Of a DNA stretch of 64,000 bases, positions 27,527 through 35,906 are shown one piece after another. The notes beneath the pieces were generated by a model. It did not search any database. It was given only the letters and a program-made list of their open reading frames with translations, and had not been told where the DNA came from. How positions within the stretch are numbered: the stretch's first letter is position 1; each line of letters starts with the position of its first letter. Origin of the DNA: DATAEY01 sp038199035 (GTDB lineage Bacteria > Actinomycetota > Thermoleophilia > Solirubrobacterales > Solirubrobacteraceae); NCBI GenBank assembly GCA_038199035.1, contig JBBPZM010000069.1, forward strand, positions 11,693 to 75,692, written 5' to 3'. Position numbers and translations under genes: made by a program.

Positions 27527-28158
27527 GCACGACCTCACCAGCGCGCGACCAGGAGCTGCGCTGCCCCCACTGCCACGCCCGGCTCGCCCAGGACCAGGAG
27601 TGGTGCCTGGAGTGCGGCAGGGCGGTCGATCGTCGGCTGGTCGCCCCAAAGCCGCGGCGCCTTGCGCTCGCCCTGGCCGGCCTCGCCGTTGCCCTGGCCG
27701 CGATGGCCGTGGCACTGGCCATCGTCAGCCTGGCCAGCCGAGGCGGCTCGAGCCAGCAGACCGCGGCGCCGGCCCCGCCGCAGGCCACGGCCCCGCCGGC
27801 GACTGCGTCCACGCCCGCCCCGGCGTCGTCCACATCGACCGCCCGGAGTACGCCACCGCCGACGACGCCGGCCACCGCTGCCTCGGCGCCGATGTGGCCG
27901 GCCGGGCTCCAGGCGTACACCGTTGTCCTGGTGACGACCACGAGCCGGGCGACGGCTGAGCGACGGGCCCAGCGCCTCGTCGCCAGGGGCGCCGACGCGG
28001 GCATCCTCAAATCCGACGACTACGCGTCGTTCTCGCCCGGCAACTGGATCGTCTGGCGGGGCCGCTACCAGAGCAGGGCCAAGGCGCAACAGGCCCTGGA
28101 CCTGCTGCGCAACGCCGGGACCAGCGCCTATCTGACCTTCGTGCGTCGGCGAACGTAG
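27523..28158 (+). CDS. Zinc-ribbon, single-pass membrane protein with SPOR-like domain
   Basis: 211 residues: N-terminal zinc ribbon CPHCHARLAQDQEWCLECG, one transmembrane segment (about 45-70), a Pro/Ala/Thr linker, and a C-terminal domain (about 126-208) with the SPOR pattern (VVLVTTTSRATAERRAQRLV ... RGRYQSRAKAQQALDLL). SPOR domains bind peptidoglycan lacking stem peptides, often at division sites. The ribbon would be cytoplasmic and the SPOR part outside. GTG start coupled to the preceding gene. Confidence 0.75.
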   Translation: MSTTSPARDQELRCPHCHARLAQDQEWCLECGRAVDRRLVAPKPRRLALALAGLAVALAAMAVALAIVSLASRGGSSQQTAAPAPPQATAPPATASTPAPASSTSTARSTPPPTTPATAASAPMWPAGLQAYTVVLVTTTSRATAERRAQRLVARGADAGILKSDDYASFSPGNWIVWRGRYQSRAKAQQALDLLRNAGTSAYLTFVRRRT

Positions 28159-28245
28159 CTCCGCGGTCTGCCCGGCCGTTCGCCCGCCCCTCCCGGTCAC
28201 CGCAGCGGCGGGTGTGCCCGTCCGGCCAACCCCACCGACCGCGAC

Positions 28246-29319
28246 CTACGTCGGAGCCCCCGCTTCGTGCAGCGCCGGCCAGGCGGCCGCCACCCGGGCG
28301 ATCGCCTCCCGCGTCAGCGGATCGACGGGCACCCCGTCCTCCGGCGGCGCCGATGACGCGCTCATGACCTCGAGCGTGACGGCGACCGAGCGCGCCAGCG
28401 GCCCGAGGGCGTAGCCGCCCTCGAGCACCATCCCCAGCGGCACGTCTCCGAGCTGCGCGCACAGCCGCAGCAGCGCCGCCGTCATGGCGCCGTATCCCGC
28501 GTCGGTGACCGAGCAGCCGGCCAGCGGGTCGTCGCGATGGGCGTCGTACCCGGCCGAGACGAGCACCAGCTCGGGGGCGTAGCAGCGCGCCAGCGGTACG
28601 ACCAGGTGCTCGACCAGCGACACGAACTGCGGGTCGCCAGCGCCCGGCGGGACCGGCAGGTTGACGGTGTAGCCGGGCGCGCCCGGCCCGCCAGTGTCGC
28701 GCGCCGCCCCGGTGCCGGGATACAGCGGCCACTGGTGGGTCGAGACGAAGAGGACGCCGTCGTCGTCCCAGAAGATGTCGTTGGTCCCATTGCCGTGGTG
28801 GACGTCCCAGTCGAGCACGAGGACGCGCTCGCAGCCGTGGGCGTCGCGCGCCCGACGGGCCGCGACCGCCACGTTGTTGAACAGGCAGAAGCCCATGGCC
28901 CGCGCGGCCTCGGCGTGGTGGCCGGGCGGGCGCAGGGAGCAGAAGGCCCCGCGGGGCCGGTCCGGCGCTTCGCCGAGCAGGAGGTCCACCATGTGCATCG
29001 CGCCCCCGGCCGCGTGCAGCGCCGCGCGGTAGGAGCCGGGGCTGGTCACCGTGTCGAGGTCGATGGCTCCGCCGCCGCGCTGCGAGAGCGCGCGGATGGC
29101 CGCGACGTGGTCCTCGGGGTGCACGGCGGCCAGCGCCTCCGGTGCGACCTCGGGCGCCTCTACCCGCCGCAACCCAGGCCATCCCCGCCCCTCGAGCTCG
29201 GCCTCGATGGCCACGATGCGCTCGGCACGCTCGGGGTGGGGCCCGGTGTCGTGCTCCAGCGAGAAAGGGTGGCGCAGGAAGGCGACCTGCTCAGGGGCGG
29301 ACCCGCCTGGCGAGGGCAT
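28246..29319 (-). CDS. Histone-deacetylase-like amidohydrolase (class II HDAC family)
   Basis: 357 residues. Active-site motifs RPPGHHA, GFCLFNNVA, the zinc-binding WDVHHGNGTND and SAGYDAHRDDPLAG are intact, so a zinc-dependent deacetylase is expected (acetylpolyamine amidohydrolase, acetoin-utilisation-type or protein deacetylase). ATG 29319 is taken rather than 29370 because the latter would overlap nadB. Divergent from nadB with 41 bases between starts. Confidence 0.9.
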   Translation of the reverse strand: MPSPGGSAPEQVAFLRHPFSLEHDTGPHPERAERIVAIEAELEGRGWPGLRRVEAPEVAPEALAAVHPEDHVAAIRALSQRGGGAIDLDTVTSPGSYRAALHAAGGAMHMVDLLLGEAPDRPRGAFCSLRPPGHHAEAARAMGFCLFNNVAVAARRARDAHGCERVLVLDWDVHHGNGTNDIFWDDDGVLFVSTHQWPLYPGTGAARDTGGPGAPGYTVNLPVPPGAGDPQFVSLVEHLVVPLARCYAPELVLVSAGYDAHRDDPLAGCSVTDAGYGAMTAALLRLCAQLGDVPLGMVLEGGYALGPLARSVAVTLEVMSASSAPPEDGVPVDPLTREAIARVAAAWPALHEAGAPT

Positions 29320-29360
29320 CGCGGGTACCGTAACTGCGCCGACGGGGCGGCCCCCTGACC

Positions 29361-30827
29361 ATGGAGACACCGCCGATCATCGAGGCCGACCTGGCCGTGG
29401 TGGGGGCGGGCGCCGCCGGCCTGTTCGCCGCGCTGTGCGCCGCGCGCGAGGGCGCTCGGGTCGCCCTCGTGTCGGCCACCCCGCTGGCGGAGTCGGCGTC
29501 CTACTGGGCGCAGGGCGGGCTCGCGGCGGCGCTGGACGCCGACGACTCCCCCCAGCGCCACCTGGAGGACACGGTGGCCGCGGGGCGGCGGGTCGTGCGC
29601 ACCTCGGCGGCCGAGGTGCTGTGCGCCGAGGCCCCCGATCGCGTGCGCGACCTCGAGCGCCTCGGGGTCCGCTTCGACGCCGATCGCCAGGGCCGGCTAG
29701 CCCTCGGGCTCGAGGGCGGCCACAGCGCCCGGCGCGTCGCCCACGCCGGCGGGAGCGCGACCGGCCGCCGGGTCACCCGGCAACTGTCGGCCGTGGCGGC
29801 CGAGGAGCCGAGGATCGAGGTGCTCGAGGGCCGGCGCGCCACCGTCCTGTGGACGGCGCAGGGGCGCTGCGCCGGCCTGACGTGCGACGACGGGCGAGCG
29901 GTGGCCAGCCGCGCGGTCGTGCTGGCCACCGGCGGCGCGGCCGCGCTGTGGGCGCGCACCACCAACCCGCCCGGGGCGGGGGGCACGGGGCTACTCCTGG
30001 CCCACGCCGCCGGAGCGGCGCTGGCCGACCTCGAGCTGATGCAGTTCCACCCCACCGCGGTCGCCGCGCCCGGACGAGGCAGGGAGGGAGCGGACGGCTT
30101 CCTCGTCACCGAGGCGATCCGCGGAGAGGGCGCCACCCTGCACGACAAGGCCGGCGAGCGCTTCGTCGACGAGCTGGCGCCGCGCGACGAGGTCGCCCGG
30201 GCCATCGAGGCGCGGCTCCGCATGAGCCCCCACGCGGCGGTGACCCTCGACATGCGCGCGGTCGACCCCGGTCGCTTCCCCAACGTCTTCGCCGCCCTGC
30301 GTCGGGCGGGGATCGATCCCTCGCGCGAGCGTGTCCCGGTCGCGCCCGCGGCCCACTACCTCATGGGCGGGATCGCCACTGATCTCGACGGACGCTCGAC
30401 GCTCGACGCCCTCTACGCCGTCGGCGAGTGCGCGTGCACCGGCTTGCACGGCGCCAACCGGCTGGCCTCGAACTCCCTCACCGAGTGCTTCGTGTTCGGC
30501 CGCCGCGCGGCCCTGGCCGCTCTCGACGAGCCCCCCGTGGTCCACGCCGGGCGGCCTCCCTCGAGCACTTCGATCCCCCGTCCCTCGACCGCGACGCGCG
30601 AGGCGGTGTGGCGACACGCGGGCCTTGCACGTGACCCCGACGGCCTGGCCTCCCTGTCGCAGGACCCCCACCCGCTCGCCCGGATGGTGGCGGGGTGCGC
30701 ACTGGGCCGCGCCGAGAGCCGGGGCGCCCACCAGCGCACCGACCACCCGGCCGCCGACCCGGCGCTCGATGGCCACCATGCCGTGGTCAGCGGCGATGGG
30801 CCGCCGCGCTTCGAGCAGTGGACGTGA
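29361..30827 (+). CDS. nadB: L-aspartate oxidase
   Basis: 488 residues. FAD-binding VVGAGAAGLFAAL at the N-terminus, SASYWAQGG and GGHSARRVAHAGG, MQFHPTAV, HYLMGGI and the FAD-cap HGANRLASNSLTE match NadB rather than the succinate dehydrogenase flavoprotein. It makes iminoaspartate for NAD. nadA and nadC, its usual partners, are not adjacent. The C-terminal ~100 residues are less conserved in look, as usual. Confidence 0.92.
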   Translation: METPPIIEADLAVVGAGAAGLFAALCAAREGARVALVSATPLAESASYWAQGGLAAALDADDSPQRHLEDTVAAGRRVVRTSAAEVLCAEAPDRVRDLERLGVRFDADRQGRLALGLEGGHSARRVAHAGGSATGRRVTRQLSAVAAEEPRIEVLEGRRATVLWTAQGRCAGLTCDDGRAVASRAVVLATGGAAALWARTTNPPGAGGTGLLLAHAAGAALADLELMQFHPTAVAAPGRGREGADGFLVTEAIRGEGATLHDKAGERFVDELAPRDEVARAIEARLRMSPHAAVTLDMRAVDPGRFPNVFAALRRAGIDPSRERVPVAPAAHYLMGGIATDLDGRSTLDALYAVGECACTGLHGANRLASNSLTECFVFGRRAALAALDEPPVVHAGRPPSSTSIPRPSTATREAVWRHAGLARDPDGLASLSQDPHPLARMVAGCALGRAESRGAHQRTDHPAADPALDGHHAVVSGDGPPRFEQWT

Positions 30828-30975
30828 TCGCGCGCCCGCCGGCCGGTTCGGTTTTCCCGAAACACCGTAGTGGCTCTTAACGCTGATTTAACAAATCGAT
30901 CGTTCTCAACTTCACAGGGCCTTCCCATACTCGGCGCGCCGGAGAGAGAGCCGAAGAGGAGGTAGAGGGAGAGAG

Positions 30976-31431
30976 ATGTATCGCTTCAGCCGCGCGATCT
31001 ACCGTGAGCTGGCACCCGAGATCATCGAGTCGGGGTGCCCCTGGCAGCCGACCCGCAACCACGAGCACGTGCTGCGCGCCTGCGAGGCCGCCGTCGAGCG
31101 CCTGGCCAACGACCGCCACTACTTCGCCCGCCCCGCTCGGACGCTGTTCAACGACATCCGGGGCTATTTCCCGGTGTCCGTCCAGCGTCGGGTGTGGGCC
31201 GTGGTCGAGCAGTACATGCGCTGTGCCGACGAGTTCCTCGCCCGCGCGCCCCGCCAGGGCGTAGACGCGAACGGCAACCCCCTCCAGTGCCGAGCCACGA
31301 CCCGCAAGGGCACTCCGTGCCAGCGCATGCCGCTGCCCCACAACGGCTACTGCCCGTCGCACCAGCACCTGGCCGAGACCGAGGACGTCGCCTCGGTCGC
31401 GGCCCGCGAGCTGACCACGCTGGCCGCCTGA
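30976..31431 (+). CDS. Small Cys/His protein with a DUF5763-like C-terminus
   Basis: 151 residues. The first 95 are helical and aromatic-rich (YRFSRAIYRELAPEIIES, FNDIRGYFPVSVQRRVW). The end holds CRATTRKGTPCQRMPLPHNG then YCPSHQ, a Cys/His arrangement like small metal-binding tags ending CxxH. No function known. It has its own upstream AT-rich stretch (30840-30930) and a purine-rich ribosome binding site (GAAGAGGAGG). A hairpin terminator follows at 31489. Confidence 0.65.
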   Translation: MYRFSRAIYRELAPEIIESGCPWQPTRNHEHVLRACEAAVERLANDRHYFARPARTLFNDIRGYFPVSVQRRVWAVVEQYMRCADEFLARAPRQGVDANGNPLQCRATTRKGTPCQRMPLPHNGYCPSHQHLAETEDVASVAARELTTLAA

Positions 31432-31432
31432 C

Positions 31433-31460
31433 GACCGCCGACCGCCGACCGCCGACCGCC
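31433..31460. repeat. Four tandem 7-bp units GACCGCC
   Basis: Four perfect units directly after the stop of the 151-residue gene, non-coding. A simple-sequence tract that may vary between strains. Confidence 0.8.
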
Positions 31461-31488
31461 GCGCATCGTCGCGCCCGGCGGCCGCGCG

Positions 31489-31510
31489 CGCCGGGGTAGA
31501 CGCCCCGGCG
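31489..31510 (+). terminator. 8-bp GC hairpin after the 151-residue gene
   Basis: CGCCGGGG and CCCCGGCG pair around TAGACG. TAGATT follows at 31511-31516, which could instead be a -10 box for hyuA (58 bases upstream of its ATG). No U-tract. Confidence 0.45.
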
Positions 31511-31573
31511 TAGATTGCGACGCGTGAGGGCGCCAGAGGGCGAGCCGGCCACGCCCGGCGCGGCCGGCTAGAG

Positions 31574-33568
31574 ATGCTGCTCGGGGTGGACGTCGGGGGC
31601 ACGTTCACCGACGCCGTCGTCGCCTGCGACGGACGGCTGCATACCGCCAAGGCGCCCACGACGCCCGAGGACCAGTCCGAGGGGGTGATGACCGCGATCG
31701 AGGCCGCGCTGCGAAGCGCTGGCGGTCAGCCCGGCGACGTCGAGGCCTTCGCCCACGGCATGACCGTGGCCACCAACGCGCTGCTTGAGAGCCGCGGGGC
31801 CCGCACCGCGCTGGTCGCCACCGAGGGCTTCACGGACCTCATCGAGCTGGGTCGCCAGGCCCGGGCGGACCTCTATCGCCTGTGCGCCGCGCACCCGCAG
31901 CCGCTCGCCGGGCCGCAGCTGCGCTTCGCCGCCCCCGAGCGCATGGGTCCGGCCGGGCCGATCAGGCCGATGGACGCGAGCGCCTGCCGCTCGCTGTGCG
32001 ACGAGCTGGCGCAGGCCGATCCCGAGTCGGTCGCCGTGGTGCTCCTGCACTCCTACCGCCACCCCGAGCACGAGCGGGCCATCGGCGCCGCCCTGTCGGA
32101 CCGCCTGCCCGGTGTGCACGTCTCGCTCTCGCACGAGGTGGTCGGCACGTTTCGCGAATACGAGCGAGCGGCGACGACCGAGGTCGACGCCGCCCTCTCC
32201 CCCCTGCTGGCCGGCTACCTGGAACGGCTCGCGCAGCGGGCACGCGAGGCGCAACTGCCGGCGCCGGCGATCATGCAGTCCAGCGGGGGGCTGGCCGACG
32301 GCGAGCTGGCGGCCCGCCACGCCGCCCTGACCGTGCTCTCGGGCCCGGCGGCGGGGGCGGCCGGCGCCGCTCACGTGGCCCGCGCGGCCGGTCACCGCGA
32401 CGTCCTGTGCTTCGACATGGGCGGCACCTCCTGCGACGTCTGCCTGATCGAGGACGGCCGAGCCCGCGAGACGACCGGGCGGGAGGTCGGCGGGCGACCG
32501 CTGGCCCTGCCCATGCTCGACGTCCACACCGTTGGCGCGGGCGGGGGGTCGGTGGCGTGGCGCGACGCCGGTGGAGCCCTGCGGGTCGGCCCCCGCTCCG
32601 CCGGCGCCGACCCCGGCCCCGCGTGCTACGGGCGCGGGGGTCGCGAGCCGACGGTCACCGACGCCAGCGTCCTGCTCGGCCACCTCGACCCCGAGAGCGA
32701 GCTGGCCGGCGAGGTGCGACTCGACCGGGAGGCCGCTCGCGAGGCGGTGGCGAGGCTGGCCGGCGAGCTGGGCATCGCCGAGCGCGAATGCGCCGAGGGC
32801 ATCGTCCGGGTGGCCGCGGTGGAGATGGCCCGGGCGCTGCGCGTGGTCACCGTCGAGCGCGGTGTCGACCCCCGCGACTACGCGCTGCTGGCCTTCGGGG
32901 GCGCCGGCCCGATGCACGCGGGCGCGGTGGCCGACGAGCTGGGCATGGACCGGATCCTCTGCCCGCCGGCCTGCGGCGTGCTGGCCGCGCTGGGCCTGGT
33001 CGTCGGCGAGCGTCGCCGCGACGCCCAGCGCAGCGTCCTGGCCGCCGGCGAGGACCTCACCCCCGCCGCGCTCGCGGGGCCCTTCGAGGACCTGGCCCGC
33101 GAGACGCGCGCGGGGCTGGGCGACGAGGCCGCCGCGCTGCGCACCACCTACGAGATGCGCTATCGCGGCCAGGCCTTCGAGCTCCCGATCGAGGGCGGCG
33201 GCGAGCCACTCGACCCGCAGGAGCTGCGGGCCTCCTTCGCGGCCGCGCACCAGGAGCGCTACGGCTACCGCGACGACGAGGCCGCGGTCGAGCTGGTCTC
33301 GCTGCGGGTCACGGCCATCGCGGGCGGCGCCGAGGTGCGCCTCTCCCCGCCCGACGAGCAGCGCAGCGAGGAGCCGGCGGGGTCGCGCCCAGCGGTGCTC
33401 GGCGGCGAGGAGGTCGAGGCCGCGGTGTGGCGCGGCGTTCCGGCGGACGGTCGCCGCGTCACCGGGCCGGCCATCTGCGAGCTCCCCGACGCCACGCTCG
33501 TCGTGGCGCCGGGATGGAGCGGCGAGGCCCAGCCCGCGGGAGCCATCCTGCTGGAGCGCGAAGCGTGA
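31574..33568 (+). CDS. hyuA: Hydantoinase/oxoprolinase subunit A (HyuA)
   Basis: 664 residues. LLGVDVGGTFTDAVV is the N-terminal ATP-binding start of HydA/HyuA proteins; SGPAAGAAGAAHVA, CFDMGGTSCDVCLI and VGAGGGSVAWRD are the internal actin-like fold motifs, and LLAFGGAGPMHA is near the end. With HyuB it would form an ATP-dependent hydantoinase, oxoprolinase or acetone-carboxylase-like enzyme; the substrate is unknown. Its last codons and stop lie in a 47-bp tandem duplication with the next gene's start. Confidence 0.9.
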   Translation: MLLGVDVGGTFTDAVVACDGRLHTAKAPTTPEDQSEGVMTAIEAALRSAGGQPGDVEAFAHGMTVATNALLESRGARTALVATEGFTDLIELGRQARADLYRLCAAHPQPLAGPQLRFAAPERMGPAGPIRPMDASACRSLCDELAQADPESVAVVLLHSYRHPEHERAIGAALSDRLPGVHVSLSHEVVGTFREYERAATTEVDAALSPLLAGYLERLAQRAREAQLPAPAIMQSSGGLADGELAARHAALTVLSGPAAGAAGAAHVARAAGHRDVLCFDMGGTSCDVCLIEDGRARETTGREVGGRPLALPMLDVHTVGAGGGSVAWRDAGGALRVGPRSAGADPGPACYGRGGREPTVTDASVLLGHLDPESELAGEVRLDREAAREAVARLAGELGIAERECAEGIVRVAAVEMARALRVVTVERGVDPRDYALLAFGGAGPMHAGAVADELGMDRILCPPACGVLAALGLVVGERRRDAQRSVLAAGEDLTPAALAGPFEDLARETRAGLGDEAAALRTTYEMRYRGQAFELPIEGGGEPLDPQELRASFAAAHQERYGYRDDEAAVELVSLRVTAIAGGAEVRLSPPDEQRSEEPAGSRPAVLGGEEVEAAVWRGVPADGRRVTGPAICELPDATLVVAPGWSGEAQPAGAILLEREA

Positions 33569-33617
33569 GCGAGGCGCAGCCCGCCGAAGCCATCCCGCTG
33601 GAGCGCGAGGAGTGAGC
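33524..33617 (+). repeat. 47-bp tandem duplication at the hyuA/hyuB junction
   Basis: 33524-33570 and 33571-33617 are near-identical (differences at six positions): both contain CTGGAGCGCGA and end with the GTGAGC stop-start overlap. Because 47 is not a multiple of three, the second copy falls in a different frame and creates a 16-codon mini-ORF (33565-33615) between hyuA and hyuB with GTGA overlaps at both ends. Confidence 0.85.
33565..33615 (+). CDS. 16-codon mini-ORF created by the junction duplication
   Basis: GTG 33565 overlaps the hyuA stop and the mini-ORF stop (33613-33615) overlaps the hyuB GTG. It encodes VSEAQPAEAIPLEREE, a duplicate of the HyuA C-terminus in meaning. Probably no peptide function; it may keep ribosomes coupled from hyuA to hyuB. 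Confidence 0.35.
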   Translation: MSEAQPAEAIPLEREE

Positions 33618-35114
33618 GAGGCGCTCGACCCCATCGCCCTTCAGGTCATGACCGGCGCCCTGCGCGCGGCGTGCGAGGAGATGGGCGCCGTGCTCGTGCG
33701 CGCCGCCCACTCGGCCAACATCAAGGAGCGCCGCGACGCCTCGACCGCGCTGTTCGACCCCCACGGGGAGATGGTCATGCAGGCCGAGCACATCCCGGTC
33801 CACCTCGGGGCGATGCCGGCCGCGGTCGCCGCCGTGCGCGACGAGCACCACTCGCCGGGCCGCTCGTGGGTCCTCAACGACCCCTACCGGGGCGGGACGC
33901 ACCTCCCCGACATCACCGTGGTGACTCCTGTCTTCGCCCAAGAGACGGGCGGCGACCTCCTGGCCTTCTCGGTGTCGCGCGCCCACCACGCCGACGTCGG
34001 CGGCCGGGTCCCGGGCTCGATGCCCTCGGACTCGCGCCGGCTCGACGAGGAGGGAGTGGTCATCGAGCCGCAGGTCCTCGACCGCGCGGCGATCGAGCGC
34101 CTGGCGTCCCGCATGCGCCAGCCGGCCCAGCGCCGCGCCGACCTGCGGGCGCAGCTGGCCGCGAACGACGCCGGCGCTCGGCGCGTGCGCGAGCTGGTCA
34201 AGCGCCGGGGAGCCAACACGCTGCGCGAGGCGATGGAGGCCGTGCTCGACTACGCCGAGCGGCGCACCCGCGCCTGCCTGACCGAGCTGCCCGACGGCAC
34301 GCGCCGGGCCCGCGATCGGCTCGAGGCGCCCGAGGGCGACCTCGAGCTGGAGCTCGCCGCGACCGTCGAGGGCGACTCGCTCGTGCTCGACTTCGCGGGC
34401 AGCGCCGCCCAGCACGAGGGCAACCTCAACTGCCCGCTGGCCGTCACGCGCTCGGCCGCCTACTTCGCGGTGCGCGTCCTGACCGACCCCGACATCCCCC
34501 CCAGCGCCGGGGCGCACCGGCCGATCGAGGTGCGAGCGCCGGAGGGGTGCCTGCTCAACGCCAAGCCGCCGCATGCCGTGGTGGCCGGCAACGTCGAGAC
34601 CTCCTCACGGGTGGCCGATCTCATCCTCGCCGCCTTCGGACGCGCCCTGGGCCAGGGGACGATGAACAACCTCACGCTCGGCAACCGCGACTTCACCTAC
34701 TACGAGACGATCGGCGGAGGCCAGGGCGCGTGCCCGGACGCCGCCGGCCCCAGCGCCGTCCACGTGGCCATGAGCAACACGCTCAACACCCCCGTCGAGG
34801 CGCTCGAGCTCGAGTTCCCGCTGCGGGTCGTCGAGTACTCGGTCCGGCGGGACTCGGGCGGGGCGGGCGCCTTTCCCGGCGGCGACGGGGTGGTGCGCGA
34901 GCTCGAGGCGCTCGCGCCCATGGACTACTCGATCCTCAGCGAGCGCCGCCGCCATTCCCCCACGGGAGCGCAGGGAGGCGAGCCGGGCGCCCGCGGGGCC
35001 AACCTCCTCGACGGAGAGCCGCTCGAGCCCAAGGCCAGCGGCACGCTGCGTCCCGGCCAGCGCCTGCGGATCGAGACTCCGGGCGGCGGCGGCCACGGCG
35101 CACCCCGAACGTGA
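33612..35114 (+). CDS. hyuB: Hydantoinase/oxoprolinase subunit B (HyuB)
   Basis: 500 residues. DPIALQVMTGALRAACEEMG, FDPHGEMVMQAEHIPVHLGAM (in two parts), NDPYRGGTHLPDITVV, SRAHHADVGGRVPGSMP and ETIGGGQGA are HyuB hallmarks, and the C-terminus ends in the usual glycine-rich TPGGGGHG. Partner of HyuA. GTG 33612 starts in the second copy of the junction duplication; longer in-frame readings are antisense-like shadows of hyuA. Confidence 0.9.
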   Translation: MSEALDPIALQVMTGALRAACEEMGAVLVRAAHSANIKERRDASTALFDPHGEMVMQAEHIPVHLGAMPAAVAAVRDEHHSPGRSWVLNDPYRGGTHLPDITVVTPVFAQETGGDLLAFSVSRAHHADVGGRVPGSMPSDSRRLDEEGVVIEPQVLDRAAIERLASRMRQPAQRRADLRAQLAANDAGARRVRELVKRRGANTLREAMEAVLDYAERRTRACLTELPDGTRRARDRLEAPEGDLELELAATVEGDSLVLDFAGSAAQHEGNLNCPLAVTRSAAYFAVRVLTDPDIPPSAGAHRPIEVRAPEGCLLNAKPPHAVVAGNVETSSRVADLILAAFGRALGQGTMNNLTLGNRDFTYYETIGGGQGACPDAAGPSAVHVAMSNTLNTPVEALELEFPLRVVEYSVRRDSGGAGAFPGGDGVVRELEALAPMDYSILSERRRHSPTGAQGGEPGARGANLLDGEPLEPKASGTLRPGQRLRIETPGGGGHGAPRT

Positions 35115-35165
35115 CGGCGGACCAGCGAGGCATGAGATCGGCCCCGGCGGGGAAGCACCGGGCCG

Positions 35166-35552
35166 ATGGAGGAGGTCCTGCGCAGCGCCGTCCACCACGT
35201 CTCCCTCGTCGTCGAGGCCATCGGCGCGCTGGTCATCGCCGTCGGAGTCGTCGTCGCCTTCGTGCTCTACGTTCTCTCGGAGCTGCGCGTCCGGCCCTCC
35301 TCCTACGAGGCCGTCCGCCTCACGCTGGGCCGGTTCCTGGCCCTGGGGCTCGAGTTCCAGCTCGGCGCCGACATCCTGGGCACCGCCGTCTCGCCGTCGT
35401 GGGACGAGATCGGGAAGCTGGCCGCGATCGCCGGGATCCGCACCCTGCTCAACTACTTCCTCGGGCAGGAGCTCGAGCGGGCGCGAGCGCAGACGCCTCC
35501 CGGCGCCGGACTTCCCGATCCGGCGCCAGCCGCCGACGTCGCGGGTCGATGA
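35166..35552 (+). CDS. DUF1622 membrane protein
   Basis: 128 residues. Two to three hydrophobic segments; EAIGALVIAVGVVVAFVLYV then RLTLGRFLALGLEFQLGADI and LAAIAGIRTLLNYFLGQELE match DUF1622. Function unknown. Follows hyuB by 51 bases and overlaps the next gene (ATGA). Confidence 0.8.
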   Translation: MEEVLRSAVHHVSLVVEAIGALVIAVGVVVAFVLYVLSELRVRPSSYEAVRLTLGRFLALGLEFQLGADILGTAVSPSWDEIGKLAAIAGIRTLLNYFLGQELERARAQTPPGAGLPDPAPAADVAGR

Positions 35553-35890
35553 GCCATGCTCCCCCGTCGATCCTGCGCGCGGTCGCCTTTGCGCCCGGCG
35601 TGATCGGCGTGGTGGTCGTCGCGGTCGGGGTGCTCAGGGCCCTGGGCCTGCCGGGCGCCGGGAGGGCCCACGTCCTCGGCGAGGCTCTGCGCCTGGGCCT
35701 CGACTTCCTCCTGGCCGCCGGGCTCCTGCGCCTGGCCACCCTGCCCGACGTGCGCAGCCTCGCCCTCGCCGCGGCCATCGTCGCCGTCCGCCGCGTGGTG
35801 GGAACGGGCGTGGGCTTCGCCGAGCGGGCGCTGAGCGCCGACCCTGCGACGGGGGCGCCGGGCCGGGGACCACCGGCGGCCACGCCGTAA
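35549..35890 (+). CDS. Divergent DUF1622-like membrane protein
   Basis: 113 residues, coupled to the DUF1622 gene by an ATGA overlap. GEALRLGLDFLLAAGLLRLA and ALAAAIVAVRRVVGTGVGFA align by eye with the conserved half of its neighbour, so the pair looks like an old duplication in which this copy lost the Arg/Glu ends. They may form a heteromeric membrane complex. Confidence 0.6.
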   Translation: MSHAPPSILRAVAFAPGVIGVVVVAVGVLRALGLPGAGRAHVLGEALRLGLDFLLAAGLLRLATLPDVRSLALAAAIVAVRRVVGTGVGFAERALSADPATGAPGRGPPAATP

Positions 35891-35906
35891 GCGATGATCT
35901 GACGCC

